From Alteromonas sp. 1_MG-2023 (GTDB taxonomy: Bacteria; Pseudomonadota; Gammaproteobacteria; Enterobacterales; Alteromonadaceae), in the NCBI RefSeq assembly GCF_030547075.1, contig NZ_JAUOQH010000001.1, positions 248,001 to 312,000 on the forward strand: a stretch of DNA of 64,000 nucleotides. The letters run 5' to 3'. Below the pieces are notes generated by a model, which saw only the letters and a program-made list of their open reading frames with translations, did no database searches and was not told the origin of the DNA. Shown one piece after another: positions 46,201 through 53,120 of this stretch (positions within the stretch are counted from its first letter, which is position 1; each line of letters starts with the position of its first letter). The translations under genes were made by a program, and so were the position numbers.

Positions 46201-46557
46201 GATGACTTTTGTAATAGTGAGGGAAACGACGCTGACTACGCGCAAATAATATCCGCGATTTCATTCGCTTTAGACGCCACTCTTCGACTTATTGCGCATA
46301 CGCTTTCATTACCAAAAGAGTATGATGAAATAGAAGTCGACGAGGTATTGTCAATTTCAGACTTGTCTGCGGTTATTAGCAGCCTTGAATCATATGACGC
46401 AGAGGCAGTATCTCTGCTATCAGCGCTTTATAATCAACATGCTACTTCATCATCGGCGCATACATTAAACCATGCAAGACAACTTGTGAGTGTTTACGAT
46501 TACAGCCGAGCACTTGAAGAACTTGTACGCTTAAGGGATACACTGCTAAATGGCTGA
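43273..46557 (+). CDS. Hybrid sensor histidine kinase (PAS-PAS-HisKA-HATPase-REC, degenerate Hpt)
   Basis: Cytoplasmic-looking hybrid kinase of 1094 residues with no clear membrane segment. Order: unassigned N-terminal helical region (1-145), PAS1 (about 146-255), PAS2 (about 265-395), HisKA with H421 in MSHEIRTPMN, HATPase (about 520-635; GTGLGLAISKRLVELM), a receiver-like region at about 650-775 lacking the phospho-Asp and Lys, a true receiver (about 795-910) with D841 in VLLDCILP, then an Hpt-like segment at about 920-1000 where the phospho-His position is T958. The start is a GTG at 43273. It overlaps the next gene by 8 nt, so the two form one module. Confidence 0.9.
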   Translation: MNSHLIKQINTAFSCESNPRGELWLAEILSNTSPTDTHDISRLKMGLSKLLASVDETYQRFNFESDVQLNRPADIATHAHEGLASSSSSVFSDVNSSINNLRQTASTLLAAKGQPNVAEPITDMSSLSALVLNLVNEQQHSNNEMLIQRMAMDKHGIVVTLDLDGNILMANDKCCELSEFSREELIGNNADMLNVKNVPLATRIDILKSLFKGEVWHGELHSIARSGNPWFVFCTIVPTFNDEGRVVNVVVICTDISNQKKLEEKLALGRNFYQSITDSIGEGVYAIDANGKTQFLNPEATRLLGWELEDLQNQRFHNAVHYQRENGQLIPRHECPVNIAILEGETYTSDEDFFTDKRGRIFPISIIAVPLKDKHGAPNGHVGVFRDISGRKELERKLRNAYKEAANANKAKGDFLATMSHEIRTPMNAIIGLTHLALETENQAQQQNYMTKVKGSATSLLTLVNGILDFSKLEAQQTKFNRVEFNLAEMMNKLAQVFQHKARQKHLQLLFDMRLDTDITCKGDNDKIYQVLVNLIGNAIKFTERGFVKITVRNKGLALSFSVSDTGIGIGEKSKSKLFNAFVQADASISREYGGTGLGLAISKRLVELMNGTLEFTSELGKESHFSFTLPAMLSHNTAESVPTYALNKPLLCINTSDAMTEVESILSHIFSRLSLTCSYIDANTDTIPLTPHDVILLLPEPLSAWNKLANHIKFGEYEKLNIVAIITPIEAEEARRRLHASALHNISIIELPFTDTQIVNELFPPSNLITQTYDEGLESKKWRKRRLAGKHALLVDDDNISLEIAQQILLDSGFEVTTATTGEQAISLSHDNKFDVVLLDCILPTISGFTVAEELCNRPDWHCPIIALSADGSSENKQKASSAGMCAHLLKPASAAEILHVIDINITAPVNSALMHEKADPFLHSLEAFYLNYGNADMLAQLIDLMVESTDKHDAITSLLADAKSIGANTLVKALDDFCNSEGNDADYAQIISAISFALDATLRLIAHTLSLPKEYDEIEVDEVLSISDLSAVISSLESYDAEAVSLLSALYNQHATSSSAHTLNHARQLVSVYDYSRALEELVRLRDTLLNG

Positions 46558-47644
46558 TAACCAACAATCGAAAAAAACGGATTTTAGCGTTTTAGTCGTT
46601 GACGATGAGCCAGCAAATATTGATTTATTGCAGGGTATCTTGTCGCCTTATTATCAAGTAAAAGTAGCGCCCACTGGGCATATTGCATTGAAAGTCGTAG
46701 AGCAGTTCACCCCAGATCTAATTTTACTCGACATTATGATGCCGGGTATTGACGGTCATGAGGTATGCCGGCAAATTAAAACCTCCCCAGAGCTTGCCCC
46801 CAGACTGGCTAAGGTGCCTATCATATTTGTTACGGCTTTAGGCCAAGGTCAAGATGAAGAAAAAGGGTTCGAATTAGGTGCAGTGGATTATATTACTAAG
46901 CCTATCTCACCCGCATTGGTACTTGCTCGGGTAAAAACTCACATCTCGTTAGCACATCAAGTAAGAGTAACTGAACAAGAAGTTAAGATCAGAACGCAAG
47001 AACTGCTTCTGAGTCAGCAAAGCGCGATTAGTATGTTGGCCGCTGCAGGGCATTACAACGATACCGACACGGGTCACCACATTTGGCGCATGGCCGCCTA
47101 TTGTCAGTGTTTAGCTTTAGCCGCAGGTTGGTCAGCTGACGACGCCTCTTTACTGGCACAAGCCGCGCCTATGCATGACACCGGTAAAATCGGCATTCCC
47201 GATAGTATTTTAAAGGCCCCTCGCCGACTTTCCTCTGATGAAATGGACATCATGCGCACCCATGCTGCCATTGGGTTTGAAATTTTAACGCGAAGCAATA
47301 CCCCCTTATTTAATTTGGCAGCTGAAATTGCTCGCTATCATCATGAAAAGTGGGATGGTAGTGGTTATCCATACTCACTGGCAGGTGAGCAAATTCCTAT
47401 TAGCGCGCGCATTGTGGCTATTGCTGATGTGTTCGATGCCCTGACTATGAAAAGGCCTTACAAGAAAGCATGGTCGGATGATGAAGCGTTTAGTTATATC
47501 GAAAATGAGTCTGGAAAGCACTTCGACCCAGAGTTAGTGGCTATTTTTTTATCTATAAGACCAAAAGTGCTGGAAACAAAAGCGTATTGGAATGAACTTG
47601 AAGCACGAAATGAACTGCCATCAATAGAAGCCTTGCTTCCCTAA
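46550..47644 (+). CDS. Response regulator with HD-GYP domain (c-di-GMP phosphodiesterase, RpfG-like)
   Basis: Receiver (residues about 12-135; D61 in LILLDIMMPG, Lys in YITKPISP) joined to an HD-GYP domain (about 160-350). The catalytic residues are intact: H209-D210 in MHDTGKIGIPD, HHEKWDGSGYP (264-274) and IADVFDALTMKRPYK. The family hydrolyses cyclic di-GMP. Overlap with the hybrid kinase by 8 nt implies that the kinase feeds this regulator, linking an unknown cytoplasmic signal to c-di-GMP turnover. It has 364 residues. Confidence 0.94.
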   Translation: MADNQQSKKTDFSVLVVDDEPANIDLLQGILSPYYQVKVAPTGHIALKVVEQFTPDLILLDIMMPGIDGHEVCRQIKTSPELAPRLAKVPIIFVTALGQGQDEEKGFELGAVDYITKPISPALVLARVKTHISLAHQVRVTEQEVKIRTQELLLSQQSAISMLAAAGHYNDTDTGHHIWRMAAYCQCLALAAGWSADDASLLAQAAPMHDTGKIGIPDSILKAPRRLSSDEMDIMRTHAAIGFEILTRSNTPLFNLAAEIARYHHEKWDGSGYPYSLAGEQIPISARIVAIADVFDALTMKRPYKKAWSDDEAFSYIENESGKHFDPELVAIFLSIRPKVLETKAYWNELEARNELPSIEALLP

Positions 47645-47827
47645 GCATTTATTCCTGTAGCCTCAATTCCCTAAGTCTTCCGTGAATGGTTCGAATCAGC
47701 GAAAGCAATTTATGGCGCAGAATATTACGGTAACATACAGGATTAGATTTTGTGTCGTTATCTTTTAGCCAACGGCTTTAAGAATACAGCCTCAGACTAG
47801 TCGGCTTTTAATGACAACAACACTAAC

Positions 47828-47866
47828 AAAAACGCCGCAAGCTCGTTTAGAAGCCTGCGGCTTTTA
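47828..47866. terminator. Bidirectional terminator between the HD-GYP and TPR genes
   Basis: GCCGCAAGC / 10-nt loop / GCCTGCGGC with T-runs on both sides. It would end the TonB cluster transcript from the right and could serve the HD-GYP gene from the left. Confidence 0.82.
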
Positions 47867-47899
47867 TATTGACACTTATAAGCATGCTAGCTGTTGCGT

Positions 47900-49225
47900 T
47901 TAGCTATTGCCAAGCTCAGCTTCAATACGTTCAGACTGCGACTTTTCAGATTGCACAAACTGTTTCCACTGCTGCGCCATAGCACGGCTTTTCTGATGCT
48001 TTTCAGCTTCAGCAAGTTGGTTAAGTGCTAGTGCATACTGCTTTTGATTATAAAGGGCCATGCCTTTAATCAAGTATACCAAGCCAGGGTTACGCATCTC
48101 GCCTTTTTCAATCGCGCGATCTGCTGAGGTAATCGCCTCATCCCAACGTTGTTCGTTAAGCAAAATTTGCGCTAACTGAGCATCTAACTCGCCATCTTCT
48201 GATAATTCTGCCGCTTGCATCATTACCGGAATCGCTCTGTCTTGCTCTTTGGCGAGTGTCCAGCTTTGGCCTAAAAACTTAAGGTTTCGAAGGTTTTCTT
48301 CAAGCACACCTTCTTTCATGGCCTGTTCCATCAACAATGCGCCTTTATACGGTGCACGATGATAGTAATAAAGCTGAGCCATGTTGAAGATATCAGCAGG
48401 TGACGACACAAAACCTTGTTGGTAAGCCGTTTCCATAATAGCAAGCTGCTTACGCTCTTCACCAAGTTCGCCGTACATGCCGGCTAACTGTATCCAATAC
48501 TTTGGTTCGCTATAAAGCTTTACTAGCTTGATCAAAATATCTTTTACTTGCTGAGGCTGTTTAAGTTCGTAGTACACCGCGCGCTGAAGAATAAGCCAAG
48601 CTTCATCAGGTAACATGCCTTCTGCTTCGTGCTCTTCAATCGCTTGCGTTATCCAGTCTGCAGACTCTTCATAACGTTTGTTTTGATAATACGCCTGTGC
48701 TTTTAATACCTTATTTTTAGGTGGAATAACACCGTTGTTTAATACTTCCCAACGTTCGATAAACTCTATCGTTCTATCGTAGTTACCTTGCATCAAATGC
48801 AATTGGGCCAAACTGAAGAGGGTCGACATTTCGAACTTTTCAGGAATAGGCTGCTGGTTCACTACGTTTTCAAACGATTCTAGGGCTTTATCGTAGTTTT
48901 CGTCGTTGTAATAAATGAAGCCGAAAAAGTTATACATCATGGCTTTTTCGTAGCTATTCATAGAGTCAGCTTTTTCTTCTACCTCTTTAAGAATAGAAAT
49001 AGCCTCTTCTACATCGTCTGCATCATCGGCGGCTGATTGTGCACGTGCTAATTGCTCGTACACTTTACCGCGAAGTGTAGGAACACGACGGGTTTTCTTA
49101 TCACTGGCTTTTTGTTCCTGGGCAACCGCATCATTGGCAACCAACATAGTAGGAACAGACACAGTTGCAAAAACAACGGCAAACGCCAGTGCACTAAGCA
49201 ATGTATTCGTTTGTTTTATTCTCAT
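47900..49225 (-). CDS. TonB-system-associated periplasmic TPR protein
   Basis: Exported TPR protein of 441 residues (signal peptide 1-35, ending ...VANDAVAQEQ). Multiple TPR-like helices; the best are AMMYNFFGFIYYNDENYDKALESFENVV, beginning near residue 85, and a C-terminal pair near 390 (LVYLIKGMALYNQKQYALAL). Last gene of the TtpC-ExbB-ExbD-TonB cluster, 4 nt after tonB. In Vibrio and Shewanella TonB2-type clusters a TPR protein in this place is linked to TonB function; the partner here is inferred from position. Confidence 0.88.
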   Translation of the reverse strand: MRIKQTNTLLSALAFAVVFATVSVPTMLVANDAVAQEQKASDKKTRRVPTLRGKVYEQLARAQSAADDADDVEEAISILKEVEEKADSMNSYEKAMMYNFFGFIYYNDENYDKALESFENVVNQQPIPEKFEMSTLFSLAQLHLMQGNYDRTIEFIERWEVLNNGVIPPKNKVLKAQAYYQNKRYEESADWITQAIEEHEAEGMLPDEAWLILQRAVYYELKQPQQVKDILIKLVKLYSEPKYWIQLAGMYGELGEERKQLAIMETAYQQGFVSSPADIFNMAQLYYYHRAPYKGALLMEQAMKEGVLEENLRNLKFLGQSWTLAKEQDRAIPVMMQAAELSEDGELDAQLAQILLNEQRWDEAITSADRAIEKGEMRNPGLVYLIKGMALYNQKQYALALNQLAEAEKHQKSRAMAQQWKQFVQSEKSQSERIEAELGNS

Positions 49226-49229
49226 GTCA

Positions 49230-49838
49230 TTATCCGTCTATCTGGAAGGTAATACGGTTTTGAATACCAGACACTTCCGTGGCTTCGCCATTAACCACTC
49301 GTGGCTTATATTTAAACTTCATTGCTGCATCCATTGCTGCTTGTTCAAATATGCCTTCTGGGTTGGCTTCTATCACGATAGGATCTCGCACTGCGCCTTG
49401 CTTAGTTACCGTAAATTCAACAATAACAAAGCCTTCAATACCACGTTGTAAAGCACGGCGAGGATACACAGGCGCCACTTTAACAATAGGTAAATATTCA
49501 CCATCACCAGACTCAAGGGCTAACCCGCCGTCTAATGAAATATCATCACCAACATCTGCACCGAAATCCATAGACGTCCCTTCCGCATCAGGAGTAGGAG
49601 AGTCCATTTGAGGCTGTTCCATTTGTGGTGGTGGCTGATCTGGCTTAGGCGGCTTTTTAGGCTTACGGTCTTTTTTCTCGACCTGTTCGTCCTGCTTAAC
49701 CCTAACAAAGTCAAGTACACTACCCTTTGGCGGTTCCGTTAACGCACTGCCACCCATCTTGATAAGTGATTGCATCAAGAAGAACAGGCCTAACGTGATC
49801 GCAAGGGATATAACAAATGCGATTATATATCGTGGCAT
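49230..49838 (-). CDS. tonB: Energy transducer TonB (TonB2 type)
   Basis: Inner-membrane-anchored protein of 202 residues that carries proton-motive energy to outer-membrane receptors. It has one N-terminal membrane helix (YIIAFVISLAITLGLFFLM), a Lys/Pro-rich spacer (KKDRKPKKPPKPDQPPPQM), and a C-terminal TonB domain (about 110-202; PVYPRRALQRGIEGFVIVEF, FKYKPRVVNGE). The spacer is short, as in TonB2-type proteins, which often need TtpC. It lies 3 nt after exbD. Confidence 0.95.
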   Translation of the reverse strand: MPRYIIAFVISLAITLGLFFLMQSLIKMGGSALTEPPKGSVLDFVRVKQDEQVEKKDRKPKKPPKPDQPPPQMEQPQMDSPTPDAEGTSMDFGADVGDDISLDGGLALESGDGEYLPIVKVAPVYPRRALQRGIEGFVIVEFTVTKQGAVRDPIVIEANPEGIFEQAAMDAAMKFKYKPRVVNGEATEVSGIQNRITFQIDG

Positions 49839-49841
49839 GAT

Positions 49842-50249
49842 TTATGGCTCTTGAGCTGCAATCGAAACATCAAAAACACCTGCCGCACGGGAGGCATCCA
49901 TAACCTTAATAAGGGTTTCAGTCGTTGATTCTTTATCTGCTTGAATCACAACGGTACCCTGCGGGTTTTCAGCGTGAAGACGCTCGATGTTAGCCTGTAC
50001 TGCGCGCTCATCGATACGACGCTTATTAATCCAAATCTCGCCTTTATCAGAGATAGCGATAAGGATGTTAGCGCGATCTTTTTTCACAGCAGTAGCTGCT
50101 TCAGGACGGTTAACATCAATACCCGCTTCTTTTACAAACGATGCGGTTACAATAAAGAAAATCAACATGATAAATACAACGTCCAGCATGGGCGTCATAT
50201 CGATGGCTGCTTCTTCTTCATCAACCAGGTTTTGAAAGTGCTGCTTCAT
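49842..50249 (-). CDS. exbD: Biopolymer transporter ExbD
   Basis: Proton-channel partner of ExbB, 135 residues. One membrane helix near the N-terminus contains the essential Asp (D23 in MTPMLDVVFIMLIFF); the rest is periplasmic (residues 45-135; GTVVIQADKESTTETLIKVM). It lies 29 nt after exbB and 3 nt before tonB. Confidence 0.96.
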   Translation of the reverse strand: MKQHFQNLVDEEEAAIDMTPMLDVVFIMLIFFIVTASFVKEAGIDVNRPEAATAVKKDRANILIAISDKGEIWINKRRIDERAVQANIERLHAENPQGTVVIQADKESTTETLIKVMDASRAAGVFDVSIAAQEP

Positions 50250-50278
50250 AATTTTTACCTTACCTTAATGCCGTAGCA

Positions 50279-50797
50279 TTAACGTTGAATAGTCAATGCA
50301 TCCTCAAGATGCGTGCGTTCAGATTTCACCATACGGTTAAGCCACGTAGAGGCGAATACGCCTGAAAGTGCACCCACCATGCCCGCCATAGTGGGGATAG
50401 TGGCTTTCGATACGCCTGATGCCATAGAGCGAGCATTACCCGACCCTGCAATAGCCATTACATCGAACACTTCAATCATACCGGTTACCGTTCCCATCAA
50501 GCCCAGTAACGGACAAAGCGCTACCAAAGACTGAATAATCGGGATGCTACCGTTAAGACGCATGGTTAACTGTGAAATCGTTTTCTGACGAACTTGCTGT
50601 GCAATCCAAGAAGAGCGGTCGTGACGTGAAGTCCACATAGACACCGCCTCTTTCTTAGCTTGCTTATGCCAAATCATCAGATACATGGCACGCTCGAGGA
50701 TCAAAAGCCACATAACGAATATCAGCAGACCGATGACCAGAAGAACCTGGCCACCTGTTTCTGTGAAATCGCGAATTGCTTCCAGAAACTCGATCAT
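50279..50797 (-). CDS. exbB: TonB-system proton channel ExbB (short form)
   Basis: MotA/TolQ/ExbB-family protein of 172 residues with three membrane helices (about 15-38, 90-115 and 130-155). The signature region VALCPLLGLMGTVTGMIEVF is intact. Shorter than E. coli ExbB (244), as typical of ExbB2 in TtpC-containing systems. It starts 2 nt after the TtpC-like gene. Confidence 0.93.
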   Translation of the reverse strand: MIEFLEAIRDFTETGGQVLLVIGLLIFVMWLLILERAMYLMIWHKQAKKEAVSMWTSRHDRSSWIAQQVRQKTISQLTMRLNGSIPIIQSLVALCPLLGLMGTVTGMIEVFDVMAIAGSGNARSMASGVSKATIPTMAGMVGALSGVFASTWLNRMVKSERTHLEDALTIQR

Positions 50798-50799
50798 GA

Positions 50800-52173
50800 T
50801 TAGCTCCGCTCTGCGCGCTCTGCAATAACGCCAGACGCTTGTTCTTGAAGAATGTATACAATGTTCTTAGAACGTGTATTTAGCATGGCGTATAGCAACG
50901 TCATCGGAATAGCGACTACCAGACCAAGAACCGTTGTGACTAGTGCTGTTGAAATACCACCCGCCATTAGTTTCGGGTCGCCTGTACCAAATAAAGTAAT
51001 GGCTTGGAATGTATTAATCATACCGGTTACCGTACCAAGTAGACCCATAAGCGGTGCTACTACTGAGATAATCTTGATGATAGTAAGGTTACGCCCTAGC
51101 TTAGGTACTTCGCCCAAAATCGCTTCAGTAAGGTGAAGCTCTAGTGCTTCAACGTCAGCATTTGGATGATCGTCTCGTACTTTAAGCACACGACCAAGTG
51201 GGTTATTGGTTTTAACTTCCTTATTCTTAAGCTGGCTGTTCACCTTCATGCGAATTAATGACAAGGTAATCAAACGCTCAATGGCAAGTAGAAGCCCGAA
51301 CGCACCGACAATAAGGATGATGTACCCTACTACGCCGCCTTGTTCAACACGCTCTTTAAGGTTTGGCGCTTGAACTAGAAGACCTAGAATTGAACCACCT
51401 GTTGGGTCGATACCAAACTGAACTAACTCACCACTTGCAGATTCTTGAAGTTCTGCAGCTGAGCTGTTGTAACGGTCAGCAGGTTGACGGATAAGTTCTG
51501 AAACTGTGCCAGTCACACCGTTGTACTCAAGGTACTTACCATTAGCAACGAGTGCGAAAGGTCCTACACGTACCACTTCTTTCGATACTTTCTGACCACC
51601 CGCTTCAACGACGTCAGTAGTGAATTTGGTCACTTTTCCTGACTCAGTCATTTCACGTTGCATTTCAAACCAAACACGCTCAATTTCTTCGATAGAAGCA
51701 AGCTTTGAGCTAGAGCCCATGTCTTGTGCCATTTTATCTAGGAAGTCTGAACGACCTGTGATTTGCGCAGATACTACTGAGTTATAAAATTTGTTCTTGG
51801 TGTCGCCAGCAATTTGCTGAAGTACACCAAACAATTCTTTCAATGAACCTAAACGAGTATCTAGCGCACCATTAAGGTCTGCTAATTTAAATTCGTTTTC
51901 TTCAAATCGAGTTTCAAGCTGCTCTGACTGTGCCAACATTTGGTCACGACGAGCGCGTGTATCACGCAATACTTGATCTTGCTCGGCACGTTGCGCTACG
52001 AAATCGCGCTCACGTTGTTTGTTTTGCTCAGTTTGAGCAAACTGACCTTCTTCTAATTGCTTTAGAAGTGCGTCTAGGTCCATTGCGCGGTCGCTCTGTG
52101 CTACAGCACCGGCGCTAATGCTAAGGGCTACTAGGCCAAAAGCGATTTGTTTTACTGAATTAAACATTCTCAT
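50800..52173 (-). CDS. TtpC-like MotA/TolQ/ExbB protein with periplasmic coiled coil
   Basis: Large ExbB-family protein of 457 residues. A signal peptide (about 1-24) is followed by a coiled coil of about residues 30-110, rich in Gln/Glu/Arg (QLEEGQFAQTEQNKQRERDF), a periplasmic domain, and the three-helix proton-channel domain at about 275-440 with the signature APLMGLLGTVTGMINTF. This is the TtpC arrangement of TonB2 systems. Start is uncertain between 52173 and the in-frame ATG at 52167, which has better spacing from AGAGG. It lies between DUF3450 and exbB, 2-7 nt apart. Confidence 0.92.
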   Translation of the reverse strand: MRMFNSVKQIAFGLVALSISAGAVAQSDRAMDLDALLKQLEEGQFAQTEQNKQRERDFVAQRAEQDQVLRDTRARRDQMLAQSEQLETRFEENEFKLADLNGALDTRLGSLKELFGVLQQIAGDTKNKFYNSVVSAQITGRSDFLDKMAQDMGSSSKLASIEEIERVWFEMQREMTESGKVTKFTTDVVEAGGQKVSKEVVRVGPFALVANGKYLEYNGVTGTVSELIRQPADRYNSSAAELQESASGELVQFGIDPTGGSILGLLVQAPNLKERVEQGGVVGYIILIVGAFGLLLAIERLITLSLIRMKVNSQLKNKEVKTNNPLGRVLKVRDDHPNADVEALELHLTEAILGEVPKLGRNLTIIKIISVVAPLMGLLGTVTGMINTFQAITLFGTGDPKLMAGGISTALVTTVLGLVVAIPMTLLYAMLNTRSKNIVYILQEQASGVIAERAERS

Positions 52174-52180
52174 CAACCTC

Positions 52181-52939
52181 TTAGTCTGTGATAGCCACTG
52201 GTAGCATTAGTAAGTCTGGGGCAAGTTGCTTCTTCGCCATGCGCAGACCTTTAGTTATTTGTGTGCGGTAGCTGCTGTCTAGCTCTTCCCACTGGCGTGT
52301 TTGCTTGTTCCAAACACCTTGTGAACTAGCATCACGAGTTTGATAGATAAGAGCGGTACGACCTAAGCGTAAAAACTCAACGTCACGCTCTTGACCATTA
52401 ATAGTATGTAAGCCGCTGTAGGCTTCCATGGTGCGGCCGTAGTCCATTTCAACTTGGTACGCTTCCATTACACGACGGAACTTCTCAGACGCTGCTACGT
52501 CGGCGCGATCCATCATGGCTTTTAAATCCATAACGCGGTTTTTGCGCTCTTCAGGAAGGAAAGGTACGTCTAGGGCAATGAACTGTTCCATGCCATCAAT
52601 CATACGCATCATAAGCGGGGTAATTTGACGCTCAACAACCGATACTTCATCGATAGCAGCGTTCAAGTCATCCATTTCTTGTTCTTGGCTGTTAATTTGC
52701 TTACGAAGTTGAGTGTTATAAACATCCAAACCTTCAATTTCTTTCATCAATGTTTTGAATTGCTGAAGTTTGCTGTCAATCTGATCGGTAATACCGTTGA
52801 TTTTTTCCTGCGACTTCGCAGCAGATTCATTAATTTTCGCCGCCTCATCGACAACGGGATTTAGTACTTCATCGTCTTGTGCTAGTACAGGCATGGCAAC
52901 TAGTGCACCTGCAATAAGCAAAGAATTGATAAGCTTCAT
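52181..52939 (-). CDS. DUF3450-family periplasmic coiled-coil protein
   Basis: Exported protein of 252 residues with signal peptide MKLINSLLIAGALVAMPVLA and long helices (KSQEKINGITDQIDSKLQQF, heptad-like through about residue 115). The C-terminal half has the DUF3450 pattern (LRLGRTALIYQTRDASSQGVWN, then WEELDSSYRTQITKGLRMAK). Function unknown. The family is found first in TtpC-ExbB-ExbD-TonB clusters of Alteromonadales, Shewanella and relatives, which suggests a periplasmic accessory role in that motor. Confidence 0.9.
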   Translation of the reverse strand: MKLINSLLIAGALVAMPVLAQDDEVLNPVVDEAAKINESAAKSQEKINGITDQIDSKLQQFKTLMKEIEGLDVYNTQLRKQINSQEQEMDDLNAAIDEVSVVERQITPLMMRMIDGMEQFIALDVPFLPEERKNRVMDLKAMMDRADVAASEKFRRVMEAYQVEMDYGRTMEAYSGLHTINGQERDVEFLRLGRTALIYQTRDASSQGVWNKQTRQWEELDSSYRTQITKGLRMAKKQLAPDLLMLPVAITD

Positions 52940-53075
52940 ACATTCAAACCTTAAAAGTTAAAAGAAGTTGGGGGTTACCCATCTATAAATTACTGCGCGT
53001 AGGATAGGAGTTTTCTGTGACGGTTTTATTACACTCACTGTCACACTTGCGCTTATATTTCACAAACAAAGGAAG

Positions 53076-53110
53076 AAAAAAAAGGCCGCTTCAGTAGCGG
53101 CCTCTTTTAT
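53076..53110. terminator. Terminator after the TonB-dependent receptor gene
   Basis: GGCCGCT / TCAGT / AGCGGCC with A-run on one side and T-rich tail on the other, 15 nt after the receptor stop. It separates receptor transcription from the DUF3450-TonB operon. Confidence 0.9.
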
Positions 53111-53120
53111 ATGGTTTTAT

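Noticed and set aside
52940..53075. Pho box or Fur box before the DUF3450-TonB operon
   Set aside because: CTGTCAC and GTGTGACAG occur, but no second half-site in 11-bp phase and no Fur-like palindrome could be aligned.
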